The position numbers were made by a program, and so were the translations under genes. The notes beneath the pieces were generated by a model. The model ran no database searches and was not told the origin of the DNA. It saw only the letters and a list, made by a program, of their open reading frames with translations. Of a stretch of DNA of 64,000 bases, positions 25,976-37,834 are shown piece after piece; the stretch's first letter is position 1, and the number at the start of each line of letters is the position of its first letter. This DNA is from Cupriavidus cauae (GTDB lineage Bacteria > Pseudomonadota > Gammaproteobacteria > Burkholderiales > Burkholderiaceae): assembly GCF_008632125.1 (NCBI RefSeq), contig NZ_VWRN01000016.1, positions 88,872 to 152,871 of the forward strand, written 5' to 3'.

Positions 25976-26860
25976 CTTCGCCGTTTCGCCTCTCCTCCTT
26001 CGATCGATTGTCGCTCGCGCGCACGTCCTCGCGCATTGCGGTTTCCCCTCATCGCCGTCGGCTGTCGTCGGTGAATGCCGTTCGTCCACCGCCTTCTTCG
26101 TCGACCGTCCGACCATCGTTCCGCTCGCCCCGTCGCATGTGGCCCGCAATTTGCTGGTGTACCGACAACGGTGGCCGACGGATGCCGCCGCGCGGGCAAC
26201 CGCGACGGGGAGACAGCGATGCGATCGACGCGATCGAATGCGAACTGGAACCTGTAGCGGTTTCGGCATTCCAATGGGCACGCACCCGCACGGTGCGCGC
26301 CACGATTCCAAAGGGGAGACGCGATTGCCTCGACGGTGCATGGAGACAACCGGCGAACGATGCTTCGCCACACCCGGGCCGACAGCGGGCCAGCGCCCGG
26401 GCCGATGGGTTAACCCTGCTTTTTGGCAGCGCGATGCGCGATGTCGCGGCGCTCCGTTTTCATCCCGCTTCGATCCCCGTTTCTGTCCCTGCGTGCGTCG
26501 CTGCTTCGATCGCCTTCCCGCGCATCGAGAACACGACGGCAGCGTGTCGCGCGACGTTGCGCGCGAGGCCTTGGCAGCAGCAACGATGCAGGATGTGCCA
26601 ACGTACGACCCCACCCGTTCCAAGGTTTTGCAGTCCCGGTATGTCGTCGATGCTCGCCGGAAGCAATCGTTACAAACAGGGCAGTGCAGCACCAAAGGGA
26701 AAGGTGTAAGGTGTGTCCCAGAACATGGTCGCGCCGCCCAGTGCGAACCGGTCAGCGTGCCGCTCAGTCGCACGCAGCCAGAACGCAGTTTTCACGAGCA
26801 GGACCGCGCCGTTGCCAGTGCGCAATGCGCGTCAACAAGCTCTTCCCCCTGGGCGTTATT

Positions 26861-26870
26861 TGACTATGAT
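26861..26870 (+). promoter_or_regulatory. Candidate sigma-S type extended -10 promoter of prkA operon
   Basis: TGACTATGAT fits the TG-n-CTATRMT extended -10 preferred by RpoS holoenzyme, and no convincing -35 lies upstream. It would give a leader of about 135 bases before prkA. The homologous Escherichia coli genes yeaGH and ycgB are stress and stationary-phase controlled, which supports the reading. Confidence 0.4.
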
Positions 26871-27011
26871 GAAGTAAAGACTTCGCAACATGGTCAGTCT
26901 TCCGCCAAGCCGGGGTGGCGGTATTCAAAGGCTGATACGTGGAATGAGGCAGGGTACCTACCTGCAGACGGACTGCGTTCGCCTCGGACGAGACTCTGAC
27001 GGGAGTGAGGT

Positions 27012-28934
27012 ATGGACATTTTCGGCCACTACGCCACGCGCTTCGAAGCTCGCAAGGAAGAGGAATACAGCATCCAGGAGTATCTGGAGATCTGTAAGAA
27101 AGACCCTACTGCCTATGCGACCGCGGCCGAGCGCATGCTCGCCGCGATCGGGCAGCCAGAGCTGGTAGACACGCACCACGACCCGCGCCTGTCGCGCCTG
27201 TTCTTCAACAAGGTCATCAAGATCTATCCGGCCTTCCGCGAGTTCTACGGCATGGAGGACACGATCGAGCAGATCGTCTCGTTCTTCAAGCATGCCGCGC
27301 AGGGTCTCGAGGAACGCAAGCAGATCCTCTACCTGCTCGGGCCTCCCGGCGGCGGCAAGTCCTCGCTCGCCGAGAAGCTCAAGTCGCTGATGGAGCAGAT
27401 CCCCATCTACGCGCTGAAGGGCTCGCCCATCCATGAATCGCCGCTCGGACTGTTCTCGCCCGAGGAAGACGGCAAGATTCTGGAGGAGGACTACGGCATC
27501 CCGGTCCGCTATCTGAACACGATCGCCTCGCCATGGGCGGTCAAGCGCCTGCACGAGTTCAACGGCGACATCACGCGCTTCCGCGTGGTCAAGCTGCGGC
27601 CCTCGGTGCTGTCGCAGATCGCGATCGCGAAGACCGAGCCGGGCGACGAGAACAACCAGGACATCTCCTCGCTGGTCGGCAAGGTCGATATCCGCAAGCT
27701 CGAGGACTATCCGCAGGACGACCCGGACGCGTACTCGTACTCCGGCGGCCTGTGCCTGGCCAACCGCGGCCTGCTCGAGTTCGTCGAGATGTTCAAGGCC
27801 CCGATCAAGGTCCTGCACCCGCTGCTGACGGCGACGCAGGAGGGCAACTACAAGGGCACCGAAGGCTTCGGCGCGATTCCGTTCGACGGCGTGATCCTGG
27901 CCCACTCGAACGAGGCCGAATGGCAATCGTTCAAGGCGGACAAGAACAACGAGGCCTTCCTCGACCGGATCTACATCGTCAAGGTGCCGTACTGCCTGCG
28001 CGTGTCGGACGAGGTCAAGATCTACGACAAGCTGCTGCGCAGCAGCTCGCTGTCGGCCGCGCCATGCGCGCCGAACACGCTGAAGATGATGGCGCAGTTC
28101 GCGGTGCTGACGCGGATCAAGGAACCGGAGAACTCGAACATCTTCTCGAAGATGCGGGTCTACGACGGCGAAAGCCTGAAGGACGTCGACCCGAAGGCGA
28201 AGTCGTACCAGGAGTATCGCGACTACGCCGGCATCGACGAGGGCATGAGCGGGCTGTCGACGCGCTTCGCGTTCAAGGTGCTGTCCAAGGTCTTCAACTT
28301 CGACAACACCGAGGTCGCGGCCAATCCGGTGCACCTGCTGTACGTGCTCGAGCAGCAGATCGAGCGCGAACAGTTCCCGCCGGAGCAGGAAGCGAAGCTG
28401 CTCTCGTACATCAAGGAATACCTGACGACGCCCTTCGTCGAGTTCATCGGCAAGGAGATCCAGACCGCGTATCTGGAGTCGTATTCCGAATATGGCCAGA
28501 ACATCTTCGACCGCTACGTGGTGTTCGCCGACCTGTGGATCCAGGACCAGGAGTACCGCGATCCCAATACCGGCGAGATCCTCGACCGCAACGCGCTGAA
28601 CGACGAGCTGGAGAAGGTGGAAAAGCCGGCGGGTATCTCGAACCCGAAGGACTTCCGCAACGAGATCGTCAACTTCGTGCTGCGGGCGCGGGCCAACAAC
28701 GGCGGCAAGAACCCGAACTGGACCAGCTACGAGAAGTTGCGCATGGTGATCGAGAAGCGGATGTTCTCCACCACGGAGGACCTGCTGCCGGTCATTTCCT
28801 TCAACGCCAAGTCCTCGCGCGAGGACCAGGAGAAACACGAGAACTTCGTCAACCGCATGGTCGAGAAGGGCTATACGCCCAAGCAGGTCCGGCTGCTGGT
28901 GGAGTGGTACTTGCGCGTTCGAAAATCATCGTAA
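27012..28934 (+). CDS. prkA: PrkA/YeaG serine protein kinase
   Basis: 640 residues, full length. AAA+-like domain with Walker A GPPGGGKSS (residues 110-118) and a C-terminal PrkA kinase-like domain. The family phosphorylates protein substrates and acts in nitrogen starvation and stationary-phase adaptation in enterobacteria and in sporulation control in Bacillus. GGGAG stands six bases before the ATG. First gene of the conserved three-gene operon prkA-yeaH-spoVR, all on the plus strand with gaps of 38 and about 136 bases. Confidence 0.97.
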   Translation: MDIFGHYATRFEARKEEEYSIQEYLEICKKDPTAYATAAERMLAAIGQPELVDTHHDPRLSRLFFNKVIKIYPAFREFYGMEDTIEQIVSFFKHAAQGLEERKQILYLLGPPGGGKSSLAEKLKSLMEQIPIYALKGSPIHESPLGLFSPEEDGKILEEDYGIPVRYLNTIASPWAVKRLHEFNGDITRFRVVKLRPSVLSQIAIAKTEPGDENNQDISSLVGKVDIRKLEDYPQDDPDAYSYSGGLCLANRGLLEFVEMFKAPIKVLHPLLTATQEGNYKGTEGFGAIPFDGVILAHSNEAEWQSFKADKNNEAFLDRIYIVKVPYCLRVSDEVKIYDKLLRSSSLSAAPCAPNTLKMMAQFAVLTRIKEPENSNIFSKMRVYDGESLKDVDPKAKSYQEYRDYAGIDEGMSGLSTRFAFKVLSKVFNFDNTEVAANPVHLLYVLEQQIEREQFPPEQEAKLLSYIKEYLTTPFVEFIGKEIQTAYLESYSEYGQNIFDRYVVFADLWIQDQEYRDPNTGEILDRNALNDELEKVEKPAGISNPKDFRNEIVNFVLRARANNGGKNPNWTSYEKLRMVIEKRMFSTTEDLLPVISFNAKSSREDQEKHENFVNRMVEKGYTPKQVRLLVEWYLRVRKSS

Positions 28935-28972
28935 CGGCGCCTGCACGGGGCCTCTGAACGAGGGCAACCAAT

Positions 28973-30253
28973 ATGGCCACGGTCATCGATCGGCGGGAGA
29001 ATGGCGGCAACAAGAGTGCGGTCAACAAGCAGCGTTTCATCAAGCGTTACCGCGAGCAGATTCGGCAAGCCGTAGCGAAGGCGGTGTCCGGCCGGAAGAT
29101 CATGGACATCGAGCAGAGCGGGCAGGTGTCCATTCCGGTCAAGGACATCTCCGAGCCGATTTTCCACCATGGCCAGGGTGGCAAGCGCGAGTGGATCCAC
29201 CCCGGCAACAAGAAGTTCGTCCGCGGAGACAGTTTCGACCGCCAGCAGCAAGGGGCGGGCGGAACCGGCTCGCGGGCGAGCGACTCGGGCGAGGGCGAGG
29301 ACGATTTCGTCTTCACGCTCTCGCGCGAGGACTTCCTGAATTTCTTCTTCGAGGACATGGCGCTGCCCGACATGGCCAAGCGCCATCTGGCCAAGATCGC
29401 CGAGGTGCGCAAGGTGCGCGCCGGCTTTTCGATCGACGGCACGCCCTCGAACCTGTCGGTGCTGCGCACGATGCGCAGTTCGCTCGGCCGCCGCATCGCG
29501 CTGTCCGGGCCCTACCAGCGGCGCCTGCAGGCGCTCGAGCAGCAGTACAGCGAGGTGCTCGAGGAAGAGGGGCCCTACACGGCCCGCGCGCAGGAGATGA
29601 TGAAGGAGATGCGCCATCTGCGCGCCTGCATCGATCGCGTGCCCTTCATCGAGAAGCTGGACCTGCGCTACAACAACCGCGTGCTGAAGAAGCGTCCGCA
29701 GGCACAGGCGGTGATGTTCTGCCTGATGGACGTGTCGGGTTCGATGGACGAGAGCCGCAAGGACCTGGCCAAGCGCTTCTTCATGCTGCTGTACCTGTTC
29801 CTGAAGCGGAACTACGAACGCATCGACGTCGTCTTCATCCGCCACCATACGGTCGCCAAGGAAGTCGACGAGGAAGATTTCTTCCACTCGCGCGAATCGG
29901 GCGGCACGGTGGTGTCCAGCGCGCTGAAGCTGATGGTCGACGTGATCCACAACCGCTACCCGGCCAGCCAGTGGAACATCTACTGCGCGCAGGCGTCGGA
30001 CGGCGACAACTGGGCCGGCGACTCGGAACTGTGCGGGCGGCTGCTGCGCGAATCGATCCTGCCGCTGGTGCAGTACTACGCCTATGTAGAAGTCGCGTCG
30101 GAGGAGCCGCAGAACCTGTGGGAAGAGTACATGACGGTCAAGGGCGCGCACGAGAACTTCGCGATGCAGCGGATCATCGGCGCGGACGAGATCTATCCGG
30201 TCTTGCACGACCTGTTTCAGAAGAAGGCGGCCTGGCCGAACACCGGGCGTTGA
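28973..30253 (+). CDS. yeaH: YeaH/YhbH family protein (DUF444)
   Basis: 426 residues. N-terminal part basic and flexible (residues 60-100 with a Gly/Ser/Glu-rich stretch), C-terminal half with a von Willebrand A-like fold (MFCLMDVSGSMDESRKDLAKRFF: the DxSxS metal site). It is the constant partner of PrkA. The VWA-like domain suggests an assembly or adaptor role with the AAA kinase. Ribosome site GAGGGC precedes the ATG. Confidence 0.95.
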   Translation: MATVIDRRENGGNKSAVNKQRFIKRYREQIRQAVAKAVSGRKIMDIEQSGQVSIPVKDISEPIFHHGQGGKREWIHPGNKKFVRGDSFDRQQQGAGGTGSRASDSGEGEDDFVFTLSREDFLNFFFEDMALPDMAKRHLAKIAEVRKVRAGFSIDGTPSNLSVLRTMRSSLGRRIALSGPYQRRLQALEQQYSEVLEEEGPYTARAQEMMKEMRHLRACIDRVPFIEKLDLRYNNRVLKKRPQAQAVMFCLMDVSGSMDESRKDLAKRFFMLLYLFLKRNYERIDVVFIRHHTVAKEVDEEDFFHSRESGGTVVSSALKLMVDVIHNRYPASQWNIYCAQASDGDNWAGDSELCGRLLRESILPLVQYYAYVEVASEEPQNLWEEYMTVKGAHENFAMQRIIGADEIYPVLHDLFQKKAAWPNTGR

Positions 30254-30389
30254 TGCGCTGACGCCTTGATGCGTCGATGCACCGGCGCAGCGGCGCCCGG
30301 GCATGGTGTCAATGCAGGGGTGCCGCGCCGGACAGGCCTTGGCTAACCGGCGGAGCCGCGATCGCGGGCCGCCGACATGGGGGTGGGAA

Positions 30390-31922
30390 ATGGCATACCT
30401 CTCTACCGGTTCGGAGTGGACCTTCGAACTGATCCAGCGGTACGACCGGGAGATCGCGCGCATCGCGGCCGATTTCGGCCTCGATACCTATCCCAACCAG
30501 ATCGAGATCATCACCGCCGAGCAGATGCTGGACGCCTACGCGTCCGCGGGGCTGCCGGTCGGCTACAGCCACTGGTCCTACGGCAAGCACTTCCTCGCTT
30601 CCGAGCGCAGCTACCAGCGCGGCCACATGGGCCTGGCCTACGAGATCGTGATCAACTCCAACCCCTGCATCGCCTACCTGATGGAGGAGAACACGATGCC
30701 GATGCAGGCGCTGACGATCGCGCACGCCTGCTACGGCCACAACTCCTTCTTCAAGGGCAATTACCTGTTCCGCACCTGGACCAATGCGGACGCCATCGTC
30801 GACTACCTGCTGTTCGCCAAGAACTACGTGGCCGAATGCGAGCAGCGTTACGGCGAGCAGGAGGTCGAACTGCTGCTCGACTCCTGCCACGCGCTGCAGA
30901 ACTACGGCGTGGACCGCTACAAGCGCCCGAAGAAGCTGTCGATCACCGAGGAGCAGGCGCGCCAGGCCGAGCGCGAGAACTATCTGCAGATGCAGGTCAA
31001 CGATCTGTGGCGCACGCTGCCGAAGCACCGCTCGCACGCGCTGGTGACCGAGGACGAGACGCCGGAGGCCGAGGCCACCTTCCCGCCGGAGCCGCAGGAA
31101 AACCTGCTGTACTTCATCGAGAAGAACGCACCCAAGCTGCAGCCCTGGCAGCGCGAGATCGTCCGCATCGTGCGCAAGATCGCGCAGTACTTCTACCCGC
31201 AGCGGCAGACCAAGGTGATGAACGAGGGCTGGGCCACGTTCTGGCACTACACGATCCTGCACGAGCTGTACGAGCAGGGGCTGGTCAACGACGCCTTCAT
31301 GATGGAGCTGCTGCAGGCGCATACCAACGTCATCTACCAGCCGCCGTACCACAGCCCTTATTACAGCGGACTCAATCCTTACACGCTCGGCTTCCTGATG
31401 TTCCAGGACCTGCGCCGCATGTGCGAGCGCCCCGAGGAGGAGGATTATCGCTGGGCGCCGGAGATTGCCGGCAGCGACTGGCGCAAGACGCTGGACTTCG
31501 CCATGCGCAACTTCAAGGACGAAAGCTTCCTGCTGCAGTTCCTGTCGCCGCGCGTGATCCGCGAACTGAAGCTGTTCTCGGTGCTGGACGACGACCGCGA
31601 AAGCAAGCTGCGCGTGACCGCGATCCACGACGACGAGGGCTATCGCCGCATCCGTCAGCTGCTGGCCAGCCAGTACGACCTGTCCAATATCGAGCCGAAC
31701 ATCCAGGTCACCAACGTCGACGTCGGCGGCGACCGCTCGCTGACGCTGCGCCATCTGCAGAACGACCGCCGGCCGCTCGCGCAGAACTTCGAGGAGGTGA
31801 TCCGCCATGTCACCCGGCTATGGGGCTTCACCGTGCGGCTCGAGGTTGTCTACGAGGACGGCCGGCACGAGATCAAGTACGAATGCCGGCCCGAGCGCAA
31901 GCATCATCGCAAGGCGGCATAG
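30390..31922 (+). CDS. spoVR: SpoVR family protein (YcgB)
   Basis: 510 residues from Met 30390 (GGTGGG upstream); the frame is open to 30303 but family members begin near MAYLSTGSEWTFELIQ. Cytoplasmic protein with the conserved HWSYGKHF, ACYGHNSFFKGNYLF and NEGWATFWHY blocks; the His and Glu residues in these look like a metal or catalytic centre. The molecular activity is not established; it is co-regulated with PrkA and YeaH in many proteobacteria and needed for the Bacillus spore cortex. Ends the operon. Confidence 0.95.
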   Translation: MAYLSTGSEWTFELIQRYDREIARIAADFGLDTYPNQIEIITAEQMLDAYASAGLPVGYSHWSYGKHFLASERSYQRGHMGLAYEIVINSNPCIAYLMEENTMPMQALTIAHACYGHNSFFKGNYLFRTWTNADAIVDYLLFAKNYVAECEQRYGEQEVELLLDSCHALQNYGVDRYKRPKKLSITEEQARQAERENYLQMQVNDLWRTLPKHRSHALVTEDETPEAEATFPPEPQENLLYFIEKNAPKLQPWQREIVRIVRKIAQYFYPQRQTKVMNEGWATFWHYTILHELYEQGLVNDAFMMELLQAHTNVIYQPPYHSPYYSGLNPYTLGFLMFQDLRRMCERPEEEDYRWAPEIAGSDWRKTLDFAMRNFKDESFLLQFLSPRVIRELKLFSVLDDDRESKLRVTAIHDDEGYRRIRQLLASQYDLSNIEPNIQVTNVDVGGDRSLTLRHLQNDRRPLAQNFEEVIRHVTRLWGFTVRLEVVYEDGRHEIKYECRPERKHHRKAA

Positions 31923-32004
31923 GGCGGCATAGGGCGGCAGAGGGCGGCAAATAGGGCGACATGAGGCGGCATAAGGCCGCGTGAGGCGGCGTAAGCCGGC
32001 GGAA
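31913..32004. repeat. Degenerate 10-11-bp direct repeats after spoVR
   Basis: Copies of AGGCGGCATAG, AGGGCGGCAGAG, AGGCGGCATAAG and AGGCGGCGTAAG follow one another across the spoVR stop codon and the next 80 bases. Confidence 0.75.
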
Positions 32005-32058
32005 ACGATCCGATAGCGGTCCGCGCGGCGAGCCGGGTGCGGCAAGCGAGCAAGGCAA

Positions 32059-32095
32059 GAGCGGGGATTTCAGCGCTGAAATCTCCGCTCGTTTT
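32059..32095 (+). terminator. Terminator of the prkA-yeaH-spoVR operon
   Basis: 16-bp arms (32059-32074 and 32075-32090, one G-U pair) forming a long hairpin ending in GTTTTATTT. Confidence 0.92.
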
Positions 32096-32156
32096 ATTTG
32101 GAAGCGATTGGGCGGGTGGGAAGCGGTTCGAAGCGTTCTTCCTGTGCCAGGCATCC

Positions 32157-34439
32157 CTACGCCGCCCCCGCACTCCCCTCGCTTCCCGCAATCAGCGGCT
32201 TGACGTCCGCCGCGCCGCCGTCCAGCTGCAGCGTCATGTAGGGCGAGGCCATGCGGATCCCCGCCGCGTCGAACTTCTGCTTCAGCGTCGCGTTGAACGC
32301 CCGCGTGATCTCGAACTGCGCCAGCGGCAACGTCTTGAACTGGGCCAGCACCACCGGGCCGGACGGATCGAAGCGGTCGAGCCCCAGGATGTCCAACCCC
32401 GACAGCAGCCGGTGCGTGAAACGGATGTCCTGCGCGATCTCGTCCCCCGCCTCGCGGATCAGCGCCATCGCGCGGTCCAGGTCGCTGTCGTAGCGCAGGC
32501 CGATATTGAAGACCGCGAAGGCATGGCCGCGCGACAGGTTCTTGATCGCCTTGATCTGGCTGTACGGCAGCACGTGCAGCGCGCCCTTTCCGTCGCGCAG
32601 CTTGATGGTCCGGATGGTCATGCCCTCGACCGTGCCGCTGTGGTCGGGCAGCTCAACCACGTCGCCGATGGCAATCGAATCCTCGATCACGATGAAGAGC
32701 CCCGTGATCAGATCCTGCACCAGCGTCTGCGCGCCGAAGCCGATGGCCAGGCCCACCACGCCGGCGCCGGCGATCAGCGGCGTCACGTTGACGCCGAGGT
32801 TGGCGAGCACCGCGATCAGCGCCATCACCAGCAGCGCGACGAACACCGCGTTGCGCAGCAGCGGCAGGATGGTGCGGGCGCGCATGCTGGGCGGCTGCCC
32901 GCGCCCGTGTCCCGGCGACAGCGCTTGCGTGATGGCGGTGTCGATCACCAGCCAGAACAGCCACGACAGCAGCACCGCGGCCAGCGCGCCGAATACCGCG
33001 TCGGCGAAGCGGCGGCCCAGCGCGGTCGAATGCATCAGATGCAGCAGCGAATTGCCCCAGACGCGGCTGGCGAGCTCCAGGAAACCCAGCCAGATCGCCA
33101 GGCGCACCAGCGCGACCGCAAAGCGGCCGAAGCGCGCCAGATAGGCCGAACGCCGCTGCCAGCGTTGCCGCGGTCCATGCTGGGTGGCCTGGGGCGAGCG
33201 TCCGGTCACCACCGTCAGCGCCAGCGCGGCGACCAGCAGCGCCACCGTCAGGATGGTCCGGCCCAGATAGTCGTCGGCATGGCCCGCGGCGAGCAGGGTG
33301 CCGACCACCGACGCGAATACCACCGCCAGCACCGGCAGGTGCCAGGTGCCGCCGGCCAGCCGCAGCACATCGGTGATGGCGGGATGGGCCTGGCGGAAGG
33401 CCAGCGGCCGGTTGGCGATCAGATGGCCGATCTGCCGGCGAAAACGCAGACAGAACCAGGCCATCAGCAGCGCCGCGGCGATATTGGACAGATTGGCGGT
33501 CACGGCGGACAGGTTGACGCCGAGCGCGGCGATCACGCGCGCGTTGGTCGCGGCGTCGCCAAGCGCCGCCAGCGAGCCGATCGCGAACAGTACCGGGCGC
33601 GAGTGCTGGTGCAGGTCATGGACCGCGCGCCGCCGGTGCGCGGTGTTGAAGACGGCGAACAGCGTCTGCGATACCGCCGACAGCACCGCGCCGGCGACCA
33701 GCGCGTAGGCCACCGTCAGCGCCGCCACGCCGGCCGGCACCAGATGCAGCGCCAGCGCGCGCACGATCCAGATCGCCACGCCGAAGGCGATCGCCCACGG
33801 GCCGACCCGGCGCAGCATGAAGATGCCGACGTCGGTCCACGACGGCACGGTGGGCAGCTGGACCCGATCGACCGGCCGCATCAGCCGGCCCCGCACGCGC
33901 CGCGCCAGTTCGTGCAGCAGCCAGCCGCCGACGGCCCAGCCCGCCAGCACCGCGGCGAACAGCTGCGCCGAACGCGGTGCGCTGCCCCGCCCGCGATCGG
34001 TCAGCGCCTGCTGCCATTCCTCACCGGCAAAACGCAGGCGCCAGCTCCAGTAGCGCCACGGCCCCTGGTCCTTGCCGAGCCGGTCGTCCACCTGCTCGAC
34101 CGCTTCGGCCAGCGCGCCGACCAGTCCGCCGGCCTCGGCGTCCGAGGCCGCCGTCGCCGTGGAAGCCGCCGGGGCTGACGCGCCGAGGCCGTCGCGCACC
34201 GCCCGCAGCTGGCCGACCAGCGCCGCGCGCTGCTGGTCGTTCTGCAGCGTCTCGATGACCTGGTCCAGCGATTGCGCCAGCGGCACGCTGGCGGCGGCCT
34301 CGGAGGCGGGTGCCGACGTAGCGGACGGGGGATGGGCCGCGGGCTTGCCCAAGGGCGTGGCCGCACCGGCGTGGGGCACGGTACCGATCGCGCAGAGCCA
34401 GATCAGCGCCAGCCATGGCAGATGACATCGCAGGTTCAT
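32157..34439 (-). CDS. MscS-family mechanosensitive channel, large YbiO-like
   Basis: 760 residues from Met 34439. Signal peptide-like N-terminus (MNLRCHLPWLALIWLCAIG), a periplasmic helical region of about 150 residues (the SLDQVIETLQNDQQRAALV coiled segment), then about ten membrane helices. The C-terminal MscS core has the pore helix LIAGAGVVGLAIGFGAQTLV and the beta domain DHSGTVEGMTIRTIKLRDGKG. It opens under membrane tension to release solutes in hypo-osmotic shock. Size and extra helices match the YbiO/MscM class rather than the minimal MscS. Convergent with spoVR; stands alone. Confidence 0.92.
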   Translation of the reverse strand: MNLRCHLPWLALIWLCAIGTVPHAGAATPLGKPAAHPPSATSAPASEAAASVPLAQSLDQVIETLQNDQQRAALVGQLRAVRDGLGASAPAASTATAASDAEAGGLVGALAEAVEQVDDRLGKDQGPWRYWSWRLRFAGEEWQQALTDRGRGSAPRSAQLFAAVLAGWAVGGWLLHELARRVRGRLMRPVDRVQLPTVPSWTDVGIFMLRRVGPWAIAFGVAIWIVRALALHLVPAGVAALTVAYALVAGAVLSAVSQTLFAVFNTAHRRRAVHDLHQHSRPVLFAIGSLAALGDAATNARVIAALGVNLSAVTANLSNIAAALLMAWFCLRFRRQIGHLIANRPLAFRQAHPAITDVLRLAGGTWHLPVLAVVFASVVGTLLAAGHADDYLGRTILTVALLVAALALTVVTGRSPQATQHGPRQRWQRRSAYLARFGRFAVALVRLAIWLGFLELASRVWGNSLLHLMHSTALGRRFADAVFGALAAVLLSWLFWLVIDTAITQALSPGHGRGQPPSMRARTILPLLRNAVFVALLVMALIAVLANLGVNVTPLIAGAGVVGLAIGFGAQTLVQDLITGLFIVIEDSIAIGDVVELPDHSGTVEGMTIRTIKLRDGKGALHVLPYSQIKAIKNLSRGHAFAVFNIGLRYDSDLDRAMALIREAGDEIAQDIRFTHRLLSGLDILGLDRFDPSGPVVLAQFKTLPLAQFEITRAFNATLKQKFDAAGIRMASPYMTLQLDGGAADVKPLIAGSEGSAGAA

Positions 34440-34674
34440 CGTCGCGGGAGCCTCGTCGAAACCGGTCCTCGGCCCGGTGGGCGGGCCGCCATGGGCGCAC
34501 TGTAACCGATGCCCAAGGGCCGGACGACCGGTGTCCGTCCGACGCCGCGGAGCCGCCAATCCCGCGCCGCACGCAACTTCGCCGATAGTGCTACTCTAAC
34601 TCCCCTCTTTTCTCCGACCCCTTTATTCAGGTTCTACTCAGGTTCTACTCAGGCCCCTAACTCAGGAGATTGTC
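34440..34674. other. Divergent promoter region MscS/fusA
   Basis: 235 bases between divergent genes. It contains two copies of CAGGTTCTACT (34629-34639, 34640-34650) followed by a diverged third just before the fusA ribosome site AGGAG. Confidence 0.6.
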
Positions 34675-36780
<2,106 letters not shown>

Positions 36781-36882
36781 GCTTCGAAGGCAGGGCGCTC
36801 CGACCCGGGGCGTCCCCGGCGCTAAAACGGACGGCGTTGAAACGAACGGCGCCCCATCGAACGTCGCTCAAACAAAAGTCGC

Positions 36883-37752
36883 TCAAACGAAAGGCGGCTC
36901 GCCCTGCCAGTCGAAGAAGTCGGGCATGTCGCGCGACACGGTCTGCGGGAACGCGGCCGGGCGCTTCTGCAGGAAGGCCTCGACGCCTTCCTTCGCGTCC
37001 GGCGAGCGCCCGCGCGACTGGATCGCGCGGCTGTCCAGCTTGTGCGCCTCCATCGGATGCGCGGCGCCCGCCATCCGCCAGATCATCTGCCGCGAGATCG
37101 CGACCGACACCGGCGCAGCGTTGTCGGCGATCTCGCGCGCCAGCGCGTAGGCCGCCGGCAGCAGCTCGTCGGGCGCATGCAGCGAGCGCACCAGGCCGCG
37201 CTCCAGCGCCTCCTGGGCCGGGAACACGCGGCCGGTGTAGCACCACTCCAGCGCGGTCGAGATGCCGACCACGCGCGACAGGAACCACGACGACGCGGCC
37301 TCCGGCGTGATGCCGCGGCGGGAGAACACGAAGCCGAACTTGGCCGTGGTCGAGGCCAGCCGGATATCCATCGGCAGCTGCATCGTCACGCCGATGCCTA
37401 CCGCGGCGCCGTTGATCGCCCCGATCACCGGCTTCAGGCTGCGGAAGATCCGCAGCGCGACACGGCCGCCGCCGTCGCGGTGCGGCGCGTCGGCCGGCGC
37501 GCCGTAGCGCTTCTCGAAATCGAAGGTCGAGCCGCCCGAGGACAGATCGGCGCCGGCGCAGAACGCGCGTCCCGCGCCCGTCACCACCACCGCCCGCACC
37601 GCATCGTCGGCGTCAGTGGCATCGAAGGCCGCGATCAGCTCCTGCATCATCTGCGCGTTGAACGTATTCATCTGTTCCGGCCGGTGCAGCGTGATGGTGG
37701 CGATGCCGTCGGCGACGGCGTAGCGCAGCGTTTCAAACTGGGATGGTTGCAT
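36883..37752 (-). CDS. Crotonase (enoyl-CoA hydratase/isomerase) family protein
   Basis: 289 residues from Met 37752 (GGAG six bases upstream). Motifs FCAGADLSSGG and INGAAVGIGVTMQLPMDIR. The first hydratase Glu position lacks Glu, while FSRRGITPEAASSW holds a Glu at a place used by isomerases of the family, so isomerase or another crotonase reaction is more likely than simple hydration. Downstream of the histidine-phosphatase gene on the same strand (82-base gap). No operon partner names the pathway. Confidence 0.85.
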   Translation of the reverse strand: MQPSQFETLRYAVADGIATITLHRPEQMNTFNAQMMQELIAAFDATDADDAVRAVVVTGAGRAFCAGADLSSGGSTFDFEKRYGAPADAPHRDGGGRVALRIFRSLKPVIGAINGAAVGIGVTMQLPMDIRLASTTAKFGFVFSRRGITPEAASSWFLSRVVGISTALEWCYTGRVFPAQEALERGLVRSLHAPDELLPAAYALAREIADNAAPVSVAISRQMIWRMAGAAHPMEAHKLDSRAIQSRGRSPDAKEGVEAFLQKRPAAFPQTVSRDMPDFFDWQGEPPFV

Positions 37753-37834
37753 GGGGGCTCCGAGGTTGCCGATCAATGCCGGGAAGGTCGAGTGTGGCCG
37801 CTGACGCGCGATGGCGATGCCCGCGCCGCCGTGC

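Larger units (their letters stand above)
25834..27011. other. 1.2-kb non-coding region before prkA
   Basis: Largest gene-free stretch of the window. It holds a terminator (25898-25923), a CTCTC microsatellite (25946-25975), several hundred bases of lower GC without a consistent coding pattern in any frame, and a promoter-like extended -10 at 26861-26870. Open frames here have no ribosome site, skewed composition and no family resemblance. An untranslated RNA or a decayed gene is possible but cannot be shown. Confidence 0.6.

Noticed and set aside
26423..26863. Small open frames in the gap before prkA
   Set aside because: No ribosome site, no coherent domain, frames overlap each other; treated as non-coding.
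26892..26907. Sigma-54 site before prkA
   Set aside because: GG and GC are ten bases apart, but both conserved blocks are poor (TGGTCA and CCGC).
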